Shown here: piece by piece, positions 25,852 to 34,729 of the stretch
Layout: every line of letters starts with the position of its first letter
How positions within the stretch are numbered: position 1 is the stretch's first letter
Assembly (NCBI RefSeq): GCF_014803405.1
Contig: NZ_JACYFG010000032.1
Location: 124,001-188,000 of the forward strand
DNA length: 64,000 nucleotides
Direction: 5' to 3'
Source: Pelagicoccus enzymogenes
GTDB lineage: Bacteria > Verrucomicrobiota > Verrucomicrobiia > Opitutales > Opitutaceae
Program-made: the position numbers and the translations under genes
Notes under the pieces: generated by a model
What the model was told of the DNA's origin: nothing
Databases searched by the model: none
What the model saw: the letters and a program-made list of their open reading frames with translations, nothing else

Positions 25852-27234
25852 CTAGTTTTTGGAAACGAGTTTGCGTTCAGTGAGAGGGTACCAGTTTTCG
25901 ATGGCGTCTTTGAGGTCGGCGACGATATTAGGATACCTGTCAGCGAGGTTGTTTTCTTCGTGCGGGTCGGCGATGACGTCGTAAAGCTGGATGGGGACGT
26001 CGCGGGGGTGGACGTTGGCGTATCGATTGACTTCGCCGTCGTAGCTGAGGATGAGTTTCCAGCGGTCGCGGATAGCCCAGAGGTAGAGGAGAGACGCTTC
26101 AGGGTTGTCGAGGTCGGCGATGTCGTGGGCGTAGGAGTCTCCGAAGATGATGTCGCGGTCGATGCGTTCGCCGTCGCGGGCGTTAGGCATGAGGTCGATG
26201 CCGGGGAGTCCGTCGGGGATGTCAACGTTGGCGGCGCTGAGGACTGTAGGGAAAAGATCGATACTGCTGACGAGGTCGCCCTTGATGTCGGGCTCGATGA
26301 CGCCAGGCCAGGAAAGAATGATGGGAGAGCGGGCTCCGCCTTCGTTGACGCTTTGCTTGGACTTGGGGAGAAAGCCGTGTCGCCAACCGTCTTTGCTTTT
26401 GACGGTGGAAGGGGTTTGTACCCAGCCGTTGTCGCAGACGTAGTAGATGAGGGTGTTTTCGCGGAGGCCTTGTTCTTCGAGGTGGTCGATGAGTTGGCCG
26501 CAGGTTTCGTCGAACCATTCGCACATGGCGTAGTATTTGGCGACGTCGGGGTCGAGGCCGAGGGCGTTGTAGTGTTCGAGGATACGGTCCGGTGGAGTAT
26601 GCGGTGTGTGTGGCAGGAAGGGGGCGTACCAGATGTAGAATGGCTTTTCTTCTTCTTGGGCGTGGGCGATAAAGTCGAAGATAGGGTCCATGCCTTGGCG
26701 GCCGATTTTAAGGCCGGCGTCGCCGTGGCGTGCGCCGCGACCGGGGCTGCCTTGGGTCATGCCGTGAGTGAATCCGCCGCGACTGTAGTGCCCTTCCCAC
26801 CATTTGCCGCTTTGGTGGCTGAGGTATCCGGCTTCGCCCAAGATTTTGGGCAATGTATCCAATCGGTCGATATTCTCGAAGAGTTCGATAGAGAGCTCGA
26901 CGTGCTTGGGGTCTTCCTTGGGGGCGAGTCGTGGGGACGGGTCGTTGCCGGTAATCTTGTGTTCGCGGGCGTAGTGGCCGGTGGCGAGCGTCATGAGCGA
27001 GGGGCGGCAGAGCGGTGTGGTGACATAAGCTCTTGGATACACGACGCCGCTCTCCGCGAGCTTGTCGAGGTGGGGCGTGCGGATGTGCTCGTGGCCCATG
27101 AAACTGTAGTCCGTCCAGGCTTGGTCGTCTGACAGAATCATGATGATGTTTGGTCGGTCGTTAGCGGTGGCCGATGCGCCGGCAATCGCGGTGAGCGTGA
27201 GGGATGCTAGGATTTTTCTTAGTAGATGATGCAT
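25852..27234 (-). CDS. Secreted sulfatase with atypical CRPSL motif
   Basis: 460 residues from the ATG at 27234, which gives a signal peptide (residues 1-24). A GTG at 27282 would add 16. The fold is clear: NIIMILSDDQAW (29-40), the modification site around Cys76, YVCDNGW with the metal-site Asp, and a QLYDVIADPHEENNLADRYP C-terminus. The site reads TPLCRPSLMTLATG. The Arg expected four residues after Cys is Leu80, and the common GKWHLG is GKWWEG. I recall planctomycete and verrucomicrobial sulfatases with the same CRPSL and HxITGNDP features, so this looks like a real divergent subfamily and not a broken gene. Whether Cys76 is converted to formylglycine is open. It lies between GH78 B and GH106 A. 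Confidence 0.88.
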   Translation of the reverse strand: MHHLLRKILASLTLTAIAGASATANDRPNIIMILSDDQAWTDYSFMGHEHIRTPHLDKLAESGVVYPRAYVTTPLCRPSLMTLATGHYAREHKITGNDPSPRLAPKEDPKHVELSIELFENIDRLDTLPKILGEAGYLSHQSGKWWEGHYSRGGFTHGMTQGSPGRGARHGDAGLKIGRQGMDPIFDFIAHAQEEEKPFYIWYAPFLPHTPHTPPDRILEHYNALGLDPDVAKYYAMCEWFDETCGQLIDHLEEQGLRENTLIYYVCDNGWVQTPSTVKSKDGWRHGFLPKSKQSVNEGGARSPIILSWPGVIEPDIKGDLVSSIDLFPTVLSAANVDIPDGLPGIDLMPNARDGERIDRDIIFGDSYAHDIADLDNPEASLLYLWAIRDRWKLILSYDGEVNRYANVHPRDVPIQLYDVIADPHEENNLADRYPNIVADLKDAIENWYPLTERKLVSKN

Positions 27235-27256
27235 GTGAAATTTGGGTTTTCGTTTT

Positions 27257-27286
27257 TGCCCACGAAGGACACTAAGGGGCACGTAG
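27257..27286. repeat. Solo copy of the 25681 repeat arm
   Basis: The segment begins TGCCCACGAAGGACACTAAG and matches the arm at 25681-25710 at most positions. It lies in the 72-base gap between GH78 B and the sulfatase. No matching inverted arm is seen within the gap. Confidence 0.6.
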
Positions 27287-27306
27287 TGGAATTTTGTTTT
27301 TGTCTG

Positions 27307-29631
27307 TTACTTGGCTTTTGCAGTGAAGGTCCATTGGCCGGGGGCTACGGTGAAGAGAAGATAGTTTTGATCTTCACCGGCTGGGGTGATGCCTTCGAGG
27401 TTGGCGATTGGTTCGCCGGACCAGATGGGAGTGTCGTTGGCTTTGATTTCTGTGATCTCGAAGTGTTTCTTGGGGATGCCGACAAGGGCGGTAGTTTCCT
27501 CTGGGGAGAGGAGTTGGATGCTGAAGGTCTTATCGGTTTTGTTGATGTCGACGTCGATGTCGCCTTTGACGGAGGGGACGCGGACTTGTATGGAGTTGAG
27601 CGATCCGAGCTGGGGTTTGACGTGGTAGGTTTCCCAGGCGGGATCTACGACGGCGACGCCGGCGATGTATTGGGAGAGGATGGTATTGGGGGCGTTCCAA
27701 CCGTGGTTGTAGGTGCCCATGCCGCCGGTTTTCCAGAACTCCCACAGGGTGGTGTAAGGGGCGTCGACCATGACTGTATAGCGTTTCTTCATACGCTGGA
27801 GGGAGGCTTCTTCTTCGCCCATCACGCAGAGGGCTTCGAGCACGTATTTCTCCATGTAGGGGCTGGCGAATTCTTGTTCCTCGAGCACTTTTTTAATGGC
27901 GGGATACTTGTTGGGTGAAGCAAGACCGGCGAGCACTGCCATGGCGTTGGCTCGGTCGTCGGGGGCGTCTTTGGCCCGCTTGAATTGGCCGCTGTTGTAG
28001 GCGGTGCCGTTCCAGAGCGCATCGAAGTTGTCCTCGATGCTTTGCATGTTGCTACGGTAGCCGGCGACGTCGGCCTCGTTGCCAGTGAGCTTCGCCATTT
28101 CGATGGCCGCTTTTTGGGCGAGGTAGTACCAGCAGTTTTGCAGGACGCCGTAGTCGGAGTTGTCGCCCCAGTCTATCCAGAACCACATGCCCTCCCTGCG
28201 CGTGACGACCAGACCCTCTTCGCCGAGCTCCCAGAGGCTGAGGTAGCGTTTGACGTAGGGATAGACGTCGCGGATGGTTTGGGCGTCGCCGGTGTTCAGG
28301 TAATACGTCCAGAAGCCGTACCAGCCGACGCTGTTGAGCATCTGGAGCGGGAGTTCGGATCGATCTTTCCCGGGCACTGGCGAGTAGAGCTGTCCGTTGG
28401 GCTTTTGGAATTCAGCGAGATTGTAGATGGCCTTTTTTATGAGCCGGTGGGACTCGAGGTCGAAGGTGTAGAAGACTTCGCCGAGCTGATTGACAACGTC
28501 GCCCCACCACTGGGCGCGTTCGCGGGTGGGGCAGTCGAAGAAGGTGTCCCGCATGTTGATGTAGAGAGTACGTCGAGCCATGGTCCAGAGCTTGTTGTAG
28601 AAGGGGTCGTCGGAGTGGAAGCTGCCGGTGAACTCGGTTGCGTATCCGGTTTCCCGGTACTTGAGTTCTAGGATTTCGACGCCTTCGGGGATTTGGTAGT
28701 GGACCTCGTGACCGCTGAGCCAAGCGATGGCTTCGAATTCTTGGATGCCGTCGGTAGTGGTGTAGACACTACGAGTAGCCCACTGGGGGCGCTTTTCTTG
28801 GATGCCGCCGTCTTGATAGGCGTCGGTACGGATGTCGATGGTTTTGCCGGCGGGGGCGTTGACTTTGAGGTAGGGGATGACTTGGGCGTTGTAGGGGAGT
28901 TTGGCGACGATGGTTTGGTCGGTGCCGGCATTGGGGAGCGTGGAGGCGTTTTCGTAGGGACGCAGGTCGCTGAGCATCCAAAGCGGTAGTGGGTTTTGAC
29001 GGAGTTCGCCCCAAGGCTGAGCGCCGGCGGCGCCTTTTGGGACGGCCGGTTTCCAGGCGTCTGTGATAGCGTAGGTTTTTTCGTGCCAGCCCTCGATTTG
29101 GTTGTCGGCCGCGAAGTAGTTTATGTTGTGCTCGGAGAGGCGGTAGTTGGGCTGCGGGTCGGCTGTTTTTTCGCGCGAGTAGGCGGGATGGACGAGGGTG
29201 TGCCAGGTGGCGTCGCTGCCGAGAGTGGTGTCACCGAGTTGGGCGGAGAAGAAGAAGCCGCCTTGGCCGCTGTCTACATGGGAGAATCCGGAGCGTCCCC
29301 AATACCAGGCGAGGGCGGCGATGGAATTTTGTCCTTCGACGAGGAAGGGGCGGATGTCGACCAGATCGTAGTAGGTTCCATTGGGATGGGGACCGCGTTT
29401 GGCGCTACCTTCGAAGATGACTTGTTCGCCGTTGATCCAGAGCCAGAACTTGGAGTCGGCGGCGACTTTGGCGACGGCGGCTTCGGGGATCGAGGTGAGG
29501 GTGAGCTCCTTGCGGAAGCAGCGCCAAGTGTTGTCGGGACCGTCTTCATCGCCCCAGATCCATTGGGCTTCTTGGGCGAAGCTTTGCAGGGAGAGGGCGA
29601 ATGCTGTGATTAGAAAGAGGAAGAGCTTCAT
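27307..29631 (-). CDS. Secreted GH78-family alpha-L-rhamnosidase B
   Basis: 774 residues with a signal peptide (MKLFLFLITAFALSLQSFA). A carbohydrate-binding N-terminal sandwich contains AQWIWGDEDGPDNTWRCFRK and AADSKFWLWINGEQV. After it the catalytic (alpha/alpha)6 domain begins near FFDCPTRERAQWWGDVVNQ, which keeps the acidic residues of the GH78 signature. Later sections are ALWNGTAYNSG, YNHGWNAPNTILSQYIAG and a C-terminal beta-sandwich. It is shorter than GH78 A because the middle beta modules are reduced. It shares this compact layout with the genes at 29768-32089 and 52308-54695, forming a three-member paralogous group. The second gene of the 32.1-19.5 kb block, it is probably co-transcribed with GH78 C. 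Confidence 0.88.
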   Translation of the reverse strand: MKLFLFLITAFALSLQSFAQEAQWIWGDEDGPDNTWRCFRKELTLTSIPEAAVAKVAADSKFWLWINGEQVIFEGSAKRGPHPNGTYYDLVDIRPFLVEGQNSIAALAWYWGRSGFSHVDSGQGGFFFSAQLGDTTLGSDATWHTLVHPAYSREKTADPQPNYRLSEHNINYFAADNQIEGWHEKTYAITDAWKPAVPKGAAGAQPWGELRQNPLPLWMLSDLRPYENASTLPNAGTDQTIVAKLPYNAQVIPYLKVNAPAGKTIDIRTDAYQDGGIQEKRPQWATRSVYTTTDGIQEFEAIAWLSGHEVHYQIPEGVEILELKYRETGYATEFTGSFHSDDPFYNKLWTMARRTLYINMRDTFFDCPTRERAQWWGDVVNQLGEVFYTFDLESHRLIKKAIYNLAEFQKPNGQLYSPVPGKDRSELPLQMLNSVGWYGFWTYYLNTGDAQTIRDVYPYVKRYLSLWELGEEGLVVTRREGMWFWIDWGDNSDYGVLQNCWYYLAQKAAIEMAKLTGNEADVAGYRSNMQSIEDNFDALWNGTAYNSGQFKRAKDAPDDRANAMAVLAGLASPNKYPAIKKVLEEQEFASPYMEKYVLEALCVMGEEEASLQRMKKRYTVMVDAPYTTLWEFWKTGGMGTYNHGWNAPNTILSQYIAGVAVVDPAWETYHVKPQLGSLNSIQVRVPSVKGDIDVDINKTDKTFSIQLLSPEETTALVGIPKKHFEITEIKANDTPIWSGEPIANLEGITPAGEDQNYLLFTVAPGQWTFTAKAK

Positions 29632-29649
29632 CTGGTCGGTTGGGAGCGT

Positions 29650-29780
29650 TTTTTAACCGCGGATTCTTGGATTGGAAGGATCGCTGGATGGCGATCCTGA
29701 GTGGGAATCCGTTGATACGGCTTGAGGGGACTGTGCGGGACGGGCAGTAAAGCCCGCCCCTACGGGGTTATTTGGCGATG
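29650..29780. repeat. Intergenic repeat shared with 52119-52322
   Basis: The gap between GH78 B and GH78 C contains TTTTAACCGCGGAT near its start, GCGATCCTG in the middle, and at its end GCGGGACGGGCAGTAAAG, CCCGCCCCTACGGGG and the last codons of the downstream gene. The same order and near-identical end occur at 52119-52322, next to another compact GH78 gene. GGGACGGGC and GCCCGCCCC form a hairpin that may act as a terminator or RNA-stabilising structure between the minus-strand genes. Confidence 0.65.
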
Positions 29781-32089
29781 ATTTCCCAGGTGCCGGGTTG
29801 AAGAGTTAGGGGCTGAACGGTGGGCGGTTCGATTTTTTTGCCGTTGAGGGTTATGCGGTTTTTGGGGTGGGTGGATTTTGGGAGCTTGAATTGGGCTTGG
29901 GTGCCTTCGGGTACTTTGATTTTGAATACGGTGGTGTCTTGGGTGCGATCCCAGCCGAATTCTATTACTCCGGCGATGCTTGGGACTTTTTGGTGGAGGT
30001 GCTCGATATCGAGGAGGGTGGGTGTGATTACGAACTCTTTCCATCCGGGGGTGGTCGGTTCGATGCCGGCGATGCGGCGGGCGATGATGGCGTTGGGGGC
30101 GTTCCAGGCGTGGTTGTAGCTGCCGCCGTTGGGAAACTTTTCGTAGAGGGTGGTGAGCCACTCGCGGTCGATTTGGCCGCGGTAGCGTGTAGTCATTCGT
30201 TCGATGGCGGCTTCGGGATAGCCGGCGTCGAACATCGCGAGGTTTACCATCCACTCGAAGTGCGGGCTGCAGTAGTGGTTGGGGATGAGAACGTTTTCAA
30301 CGATGGCTTCGTAGCGTTCGTGGCCGGCCAGGCCGGAAAGGATGGCGATGGCGTTGGCTCGGTCGTCTTGGAGCTTCTCGGGAACGCTGCTGTAGTAGTT
30401 GCCTGTCCAATACGCTTGGTCGAAGGCGGCTTTCATGCTGGCGAGGCGCTTGGCGGCCCAGGCGGATGTTTCGGGCTCGCCTAGTTCGTCGGCCATCTTG
30501 CGTAGCGAGTCGAGGGCGGCGTAATAGAGGGCGGTTTGCAGGATGGTTATGTCTTGAGTTTCCTTGACGCCCCAGTCGTACCAGTTCCAGCGGTCGGGGC
30601 TGGTGCCGGTGAGGAGGATGGGGAGGCCGTCGTCGCCCATTTCCCATTTGGCGAGGTAGGTGCGAATGTAGGGGAGGGAGAACTCGAGGGTCTCGCGGTC
30701 GCCGGTGTTGAGGTAGTATTCCCAGACGCATTGGAAGGCGAACTGGAGGTTTTGGCTAAGCAGGTCGCGGAGGCGCAAGGGACCGAGGGCGCCGTAGCTT
30801 CCATCCTCGCTAAAGAGGAAGGTGGAGCGGATGGCGCGGCGGAGGAGGGCGCGGCCGTCGTCGCCCATGACGTAGAATAGGTAGCTGGTTTGGTCGGCGA
30901 CGTCTCCGATCCAGAGGGCGCGTTCGCGGTCGGGGCAGTCCATGAAGTTGTCCCGAGCGCAGACCATGAGCGTGTTGGCGCCCATGTCCCAAAGGCGTTG
31001 CAAGTCGCCGTCGGAGGTTGTAAGGCTGCCTTCGATTTGGCCGACGCTGAGCCAACGGTATTTGAGATCGTGTACTGTCACGCCGGCGGGGATGTCATAA
31101 ATGACTTCGTGTCCATTCATCCAGGAGTAGCCTTCGTAGGCCTGCTTGCCGGGACGGGTAGTGTAGTAGGTTTCGACGCGGTTGAGCTTGTTTTCCGTTT
31201 CGATGGTGATGAGTTCACCGCCTGATTGCGATTCGATTACGAGGTACGGAGTGACTTGCAGGTTGGCGGGGAGGCGGGCTTTGATGGGAGTGCCGTCGCT
31301 GACGAAGGGGAAATGGCCGCTTGAGAAGGCAGTGTAGCTTTTCAGCCCGTGGTCGAAGAGATGAGGGACGTCGTCGAGGACGAGGTCGTGCCAAGGGGCG
31401 TCGGGGACGCGTCCTTTTTCGGTGGCGGCGGGCCAGGAGGCGTCGTTGTAGTTGTTTTTGTACCACGCCTTTTCTGTCCAGTCGCCAAGGCTCTTGTTGG
31501 CGTCGAACGCGACATCGGAGCGTACGACCATGCGATCCACTTCGCCCGCTTCGGGATCGTAGGCAGGGTGTTGAATGGCTCTCCAGCTAGAGTCGGAAGA
31601 AAGGGTTTTATTGGGAAGATCGAGTTGGAAATAGAGTCCGCCTTGGCCGGAATCGATGTGGTAGCCCTTATGGGTTTCGCGTCCCCAATGCCAAACGAGG
31701 ATGGCGACGGTATTTTCGCCTTCGACGAGGTAGGGGGCGAGGTCGAGCTGCTGGTACCAGGTGTTGCGCGGCTTTTCCGAAGCGGGCATTTCCTCGACCG
31801 GCTTAACCCGTTTCCACGGCTGGGCCATGGAAGGCGCTCCAGCGCGGCCGCCTTCGAAGCGCACGAGTCGGCCGTTGACCCAGAGCCAGTACTTGGTGTC
31901 GACGGCGATGGAGGCGAGGGCTTCGGATGGCTTTTCGTCGAGGTCGAAGACCTTGCGGAAGGCGACCCAAGATTGGCCGGGGCTTTCGGCATCTTGCCAA
32001 ATCCAGTGGCCGTTCCAATTTTCGGAGCCAACGGCAGAAGAGCGCAAAGCGGAAACGACAAGGACAAGAATAAAGGTGAATAGCCTCAT
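29768..32089 (-). CDS. Secreted GH78-family alpha-L-rhamnosidase C
   Basis: 773 residues with a signal peptide (residues 1-20). The N-terminal sandwich has WNGHWIWQDAESPGQSWVAF and VDTKYWLWVNGRLVRFEGG. The catalytic domain starts at the FMDCPDRERALWIGDVADQ signature and continues with SYNHAWNAPNAIIARRIAG. It is a close relative of GH78 B and GH78 D in length and motif order. It should be the first gene of the minus-strand block running down to GH78 A, because its start faces the divergent LacI regulator 2 across a 115-base gap. The shared repeat at its 3' end also flanks GH78 D, suggesting duplication of the gene plus its downstream DNA. The exact linkage it cleaves is unknown. Confidence 0.88.
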   Translation of the reverse strand: MRLFTFILVLVVSALRSSAVGSENWNGHWIWQDAESPGQSWVAFRKVFDLDEKPSEALASIAVDTKYWLWVNGRLVRFEGGRAGAPSMAQPWKRVKPVEEMPASEKPRNTWYQQLDLAPYLVEGENTVAILVWHWGRETHKGYHIDSGQGGLYFQLDLPNKTLSSDSSWRAIQHPAYDPEAGEVDRMVVRSDVAFDANKSLGDWTEKAWYKNNYNDASWPAATEKGRVPDAPWHDLVLDDVPHLFDHGLKSYTAFSSGHFPFVSDGTPIKARLPANLQVTPYLVIESQSGGELITIETENKLNRVETYYTTRPGKQAYEGYSWMNGHEVIYDIPAGVTVHDLKYRWLSVGQIEGSLTTSDGDLQRLWDMGANTLMVCARDNFMDCPDRERALWIGDVADQTSYLFYVMGDDGRALLRRAIRSTFLFSEDGSYGALGPLRLRDLLSQNLQFAFQCVWEYYLNTGDRETLEFSLPYIRTYLAKWEMGDDGLPILLTGTSPDRWNWYDWGVKETQDITILQTALYYAALDSLRKMADELGEPETSAWAAKRLASMKAAFDQAYWTGNYYSSVPEKLQDDRANAIAILSGLAGHERYEAIVENVLIPNHYCSPHFEWMVNLAMFDAGYPEAAIERMTTRYRGQIDREWLTTLYEKFPNGGSYNHAWNAPNAIIARRIAGIEPTTPGWKEFVITPTLLDIEHLHQKVPSIAGVIEFGWDRTQDTTVFKIKVPEGTQAQFKLPKSTHPKNRITLNGKKIEPPTVQPLTLQPGTWEIIAK

Positions 32090-32204
32090 TAAATAGGGGG
32101 GGGGAACTCTAGATTATAAGTGGCTCAGGATAGTAGAGGCACCCGTTCGCTGACAGGAATTCCGTTCTGGACACGTCCAAAATTGTGAGGGATATTGAGA
32201 CCGA
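32090..32204. promoter_or_regulatory. Divergent promoter region, GH78 C / LacI regulator 2
   Basis: This 115-base spacer separates divergent genes. It includes a G-run after 32095 and two short palindromes: GGAATTCC near 32157 and GGACACGTCC near 32168. Either could be part of a LacI-type operator, but the evidence is only symmetry and position. Confidence 0.4.
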
Positions 32205-33239
32205 ATGTCGGGAAGACGGGTAACGATTCGGGATATCGCGGAGCGGGCGGGCGTTTCAAAGTCAACGGTGGCTTATGCTCTCAAAGAGGACTCTCAATGC
32301 GCTGCGGCGACGCGAGAACGTATCCAGAGGATTGCGATGGAGATGGGGTATGTAGCGAATCCGCTCGTGTCAGCTCATTTGGCGAATGTAAGGCGTGCGG
32401 AATCGAAAGCGGGGTACCTCGCGACCCTGGCCTATTTGTCGGATCGGCCACTGAAGCAGATGTTGGCGCAAGGGTTTCCTCACATGGGCGCTTACGACGG
32501 GGCTCGAGAACGGGCGAACGAACTGGGGTATCATTTGGAGGTGTTTCACTACGAAAATCCGGATCTGTCGTGGGATCGATTAAAAGGGATCCTGCAGAGC
32601 CGGGGAATACATGGGGTCGTGATTGGTCCGCACCGAGGGTCGAAGGTTCAGCTGGATATGGAATGGGACTGCTTTTCCACGGTGATAATCGGCGATTCCA
32701 TCGCGTATCCAAGATTCCACAGTGTGGGCTTCGATCATCTTGGAAATATGGAGCTGCTCTTTTCTCGGTTGTTTAGGAAGAAGGGCCGGAGGATCGGTTT
32801 GGCCTTGTCTGGGTTTATCAATAGGCGAGTTCGCTTTCAGTTTCGGTCAGCTTTCGATTTCTTTCAGGAAGAGCTGGAGACGGACATGCGGGTCCCTGCA
32901 TTGATATCGGAACAATGGGAGCCTGCCGTTTTCCTGAAGTGGTACAGTGAATACAAGCCTGAGGTCATTGTTACGGTTTACGACGATGTGCGTAGGTGGC
33001 TAGATTCCATTGGAGTGAGAGTGCCGCAGGATGTGGAGATCGCAACGCCAGCGATCATGGCGGATTCGCTGGACTACTCGGGAATCCACCTGCCGCTCAA
33101 AACCCTTGGGAAATTGGCTGTGGACACGGTTGCCGCTCAGCTGTTTCGGAATGAAAAGGGAATTCCGGAGAGTCGTTGCGTTAGCTTGGTGGTGGGCGAA
33201 GTCCGGACCGGAAAGACGCTTCGGGAAGGCCTAGTTTAG
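32205..33239 (+). CDS. LacI-family transcriptional regulator 2
   Basis: 344 residues. The LacI helix-turn-helix covers about residues 6-53 (TIRDIAERAGVSKSTVAYAL then AAATRERIQRIAMEMGYV). It is followed by the effector domain (ILQSRGIHGVVIGPHRG, HSVGFDHLGNMELL, EVIVTVYDDVRRWL). The hinge after GYVANP is LVSAHLANVRR, as in the other two LacI proteins here. Divergent placement from GH78 C makes it the obvious regulator of the 19.5-32.1 kb rhamnosidase/sulfatase block, with an inducing sugar probably derived from rhamnose oligomers (inference). Its stop overlaps the stop region of the PL24-like gene by nine bases, tail to tail, leaving no room for a terminator between them. Confidence 0.92.
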   Translation: MSGRRVTIRDIAERAGVSKSTVAYALKEDSQCAAATRERIQRIAMEMGYVANPLVSAHLANVRRAESKAGYLATLAYLSDRPLKQMLAQGFPHMGAYDGARERANELGYHLEVFHYENPDLSWDRLKGILQSRGIHGVVIGPHRGSKVQLDMEWDCFSTVIIGDSIAYPRFHSVGFDHLGNMELLFSRLFRKKGRRIGLALSGFINRRVRFQFRSAFDFFQEELETDMRVPALISEQWEPAVFLKWYSEYKPEVIVTVYDDVRRWLDSIGVRVPQDVEIATPAIMADSLDYSGIHLPLKTLGKLAVDTVAAQLFRNEKGIPESRCVSLVVGEVRTGKTLREGLV

Positions 33240-34688
33240 GTCTAGATCGATGATCTGCAGGTAGGTGGTACGTGTGTCGCCGGAACCGGGTTCCTTGAGG
33301 TAGTAGTAGAGTTTTCCGTTGCTAATGTGGGGGATGCCTTTGTCGAAGATTCGGCCGGATGTGGGCTCGTAGACGGTTTGCCAATGGTTGGTGCCGCCTT
33401 CTGTACGTTGCACGAAGGGACGTCCGTCCTTGAGCGTGATCATGAGGATGTAGTTGCCGGCCGCGTACAACTCGACGCCGCCAGCGAAATCGGTGGTGAC
33501 AGTGAAGTCGGACTCGCCGCTCGCTCTGTAGGCGTGGTGGAATTTGGTGACATCGTTCTCGTTGTCCCTTACGCGGGATATGATGTGCTCGTCTCCGCGA
33601 TCGGTAACGTTGAAGTCGAAGTAGCCAACCATGTGGACCATATCCTTTTGGGTGGTCGCTACGTAGTCGCCCGGTTCGTAGACTTTGATGAAGCTTGGAT
33701 CCGCGAGCGGGAGCTCGAAGGGTTCGCCCTTGTGGTTTTTCCAATCGTCTTTGCCGTTTGGGTTGTCGGACGAGGCGTAGTACACTCCGTTTTGGTAGAT
33801 GTATCGATCTTGGCGGTCGTTGTTTCGACGCTGGAAGGCCACCCGGATTTTCCCGTCTGCGTATTTCATTCTTCCATACACCCCATAGGTGAAGTCGAGT
33901 CCGTGCTGGTTGGCATTGTCTACGTTGAAGTAGATCGGTTCGTTCCATTTGGATTCGCCGTCGTATTTGCAAATGAAGTACCGGCCGTTGTACGCGGAGC
34001 CCTTGCGCATGTACATGAATAGGTCGCCCTCGTCATTGAGGAAAAAGGTAGGGTAGGTGAGGCGGCCCCATACCTCAGCGTTTTCTACGCCGTCCATGGT
34101 GAGGTGCTTGTAGTCGCCATCTGGAGACTTCATGAAAAGGTCTAGATTAAAATCCTCGTCGGGAACTGTGGCAGCGTCGGGGATCGAGTAGCTGTAACGG
34201 AAGTAGTCTTGGTCGAAGGCGCCGTCATCCGTGAATCCCGGGCGGTAGGCGTGCATGTCGTAGAGCAGGTGGATGGTGCCGTTCTTGGGGCTGATGCCTA
34301 CAGCGATGGTGTTGTGGGTTTCGCCGATCCACCATTTGTTGACGTAGCCGGTATGGCGGTGGGGAAACTCGATTGTGACTTGCTTGCCCGTATCCGTGTC
34401 GAGGCGAGTAAGCATGACGTGACGGTCCTCTTTTCCACCGCGGTACCAAGTCAGGAAGACATATTGCTTGAAGGTTTTGATGCAGTCGCCGTGTGGAACG
34501 AGCGCGTTGCCGAAGAAGTAGTCGTAGGCTCCCTCGCGATTGGGTGCGTCGCGTCCGACCTTTTTCCCGTCAAAGTATAGCGACTGGTCGTTGAGGTGGA
34601 TTTCCGCTTCTAGGGTGACTTCGGCACTTAGGGTACAGGCCATCGCAATGAAGGCTGTCGCGAACGCTGCAAGCTTGATGGTGATCAT
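33231..34688 (-). CDS. Secreted PL24-like BNR-4 polysaccharide lyase
   Basis: 485 residues with a signal peptide (residues 1-22, TLSAE). This BNR-4 propeller differs from the PL25-like ones. Its opening is GDCIKTFKQYVFLTWYRGG followed by RHVMLTRLDTDTG, then ETHNTIAVGISP, GTIHLLYDMHAY and FRYSYS, a set that resembles, as I recall it, the PL24 ulvan lyase LOR_107. A later RRNNDRQDRYIYQNGVYYA strand and HMVGYFDFNVTDRGDEHIIS complete the blades. Expected reaction is beta-elimination next to glucuronic or iduronic acid. It lies 41 bases after a PL25-like lyase gene on the same strand and ends the 47.4-33.2 kb block. Having both families side by side suggests complementary cleavage of one polymer. 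Confidence 0.72.
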   Translation of the reverse strand: MITIKLAAFATAFIAMACTLSAEVTLEAEIHLNDQSLYFDGKKVGRDAPNREGAYDYFFGNALVPHGDCIKTFKQYVFLTWYRGGKEDRHVMLTRLDTDTGKQVTIEFPHRHTGYVNKWWIGETHNTIAVGISPKNGTIHLLYDMHAYRPGFTDDGAFDQDYFRYSYSIPDAATVPDEDFNLDLFMKSPDGDYKHLTMDGVENAEVWGRLTYPTFFLNDEGDLFMYMRKGSAYNGRYFICKYDGESKWNEPIYFNVDNANQHGLDFTYGVYGRMKYADGKIRVAFQRRNNDRQDRYIYQNGVYYASSDNPNGKDDWKNHKGEPFELPLADPSFIKVYEPGDYVATTQKDMVHMVGYFDFNVTDRGDEHIISRVRDNENDVTKFHHAYRASGESDFTVTTDFAGGVELYAAGNYILMITLKDGRPFVQRTEGGTNHWQTVYEPTSGRIFDKGIPHISNGKLYYYLKEPGSGDTRTTYLQIIDLDLN

Positions 34689-34729
34689 CTTGAAAATTGG
34701 GCAAGTCGGTTGAGTCGATTTAGGAGGCG

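Noticed and set aside
29740-29780. Hairpin GGGACGGGC / GCCCGCCCC as a CRISPR-like or IS end
   Set aside because: Only two copies, both at gene 3' ends, with no spacers and no adjoining transposase.
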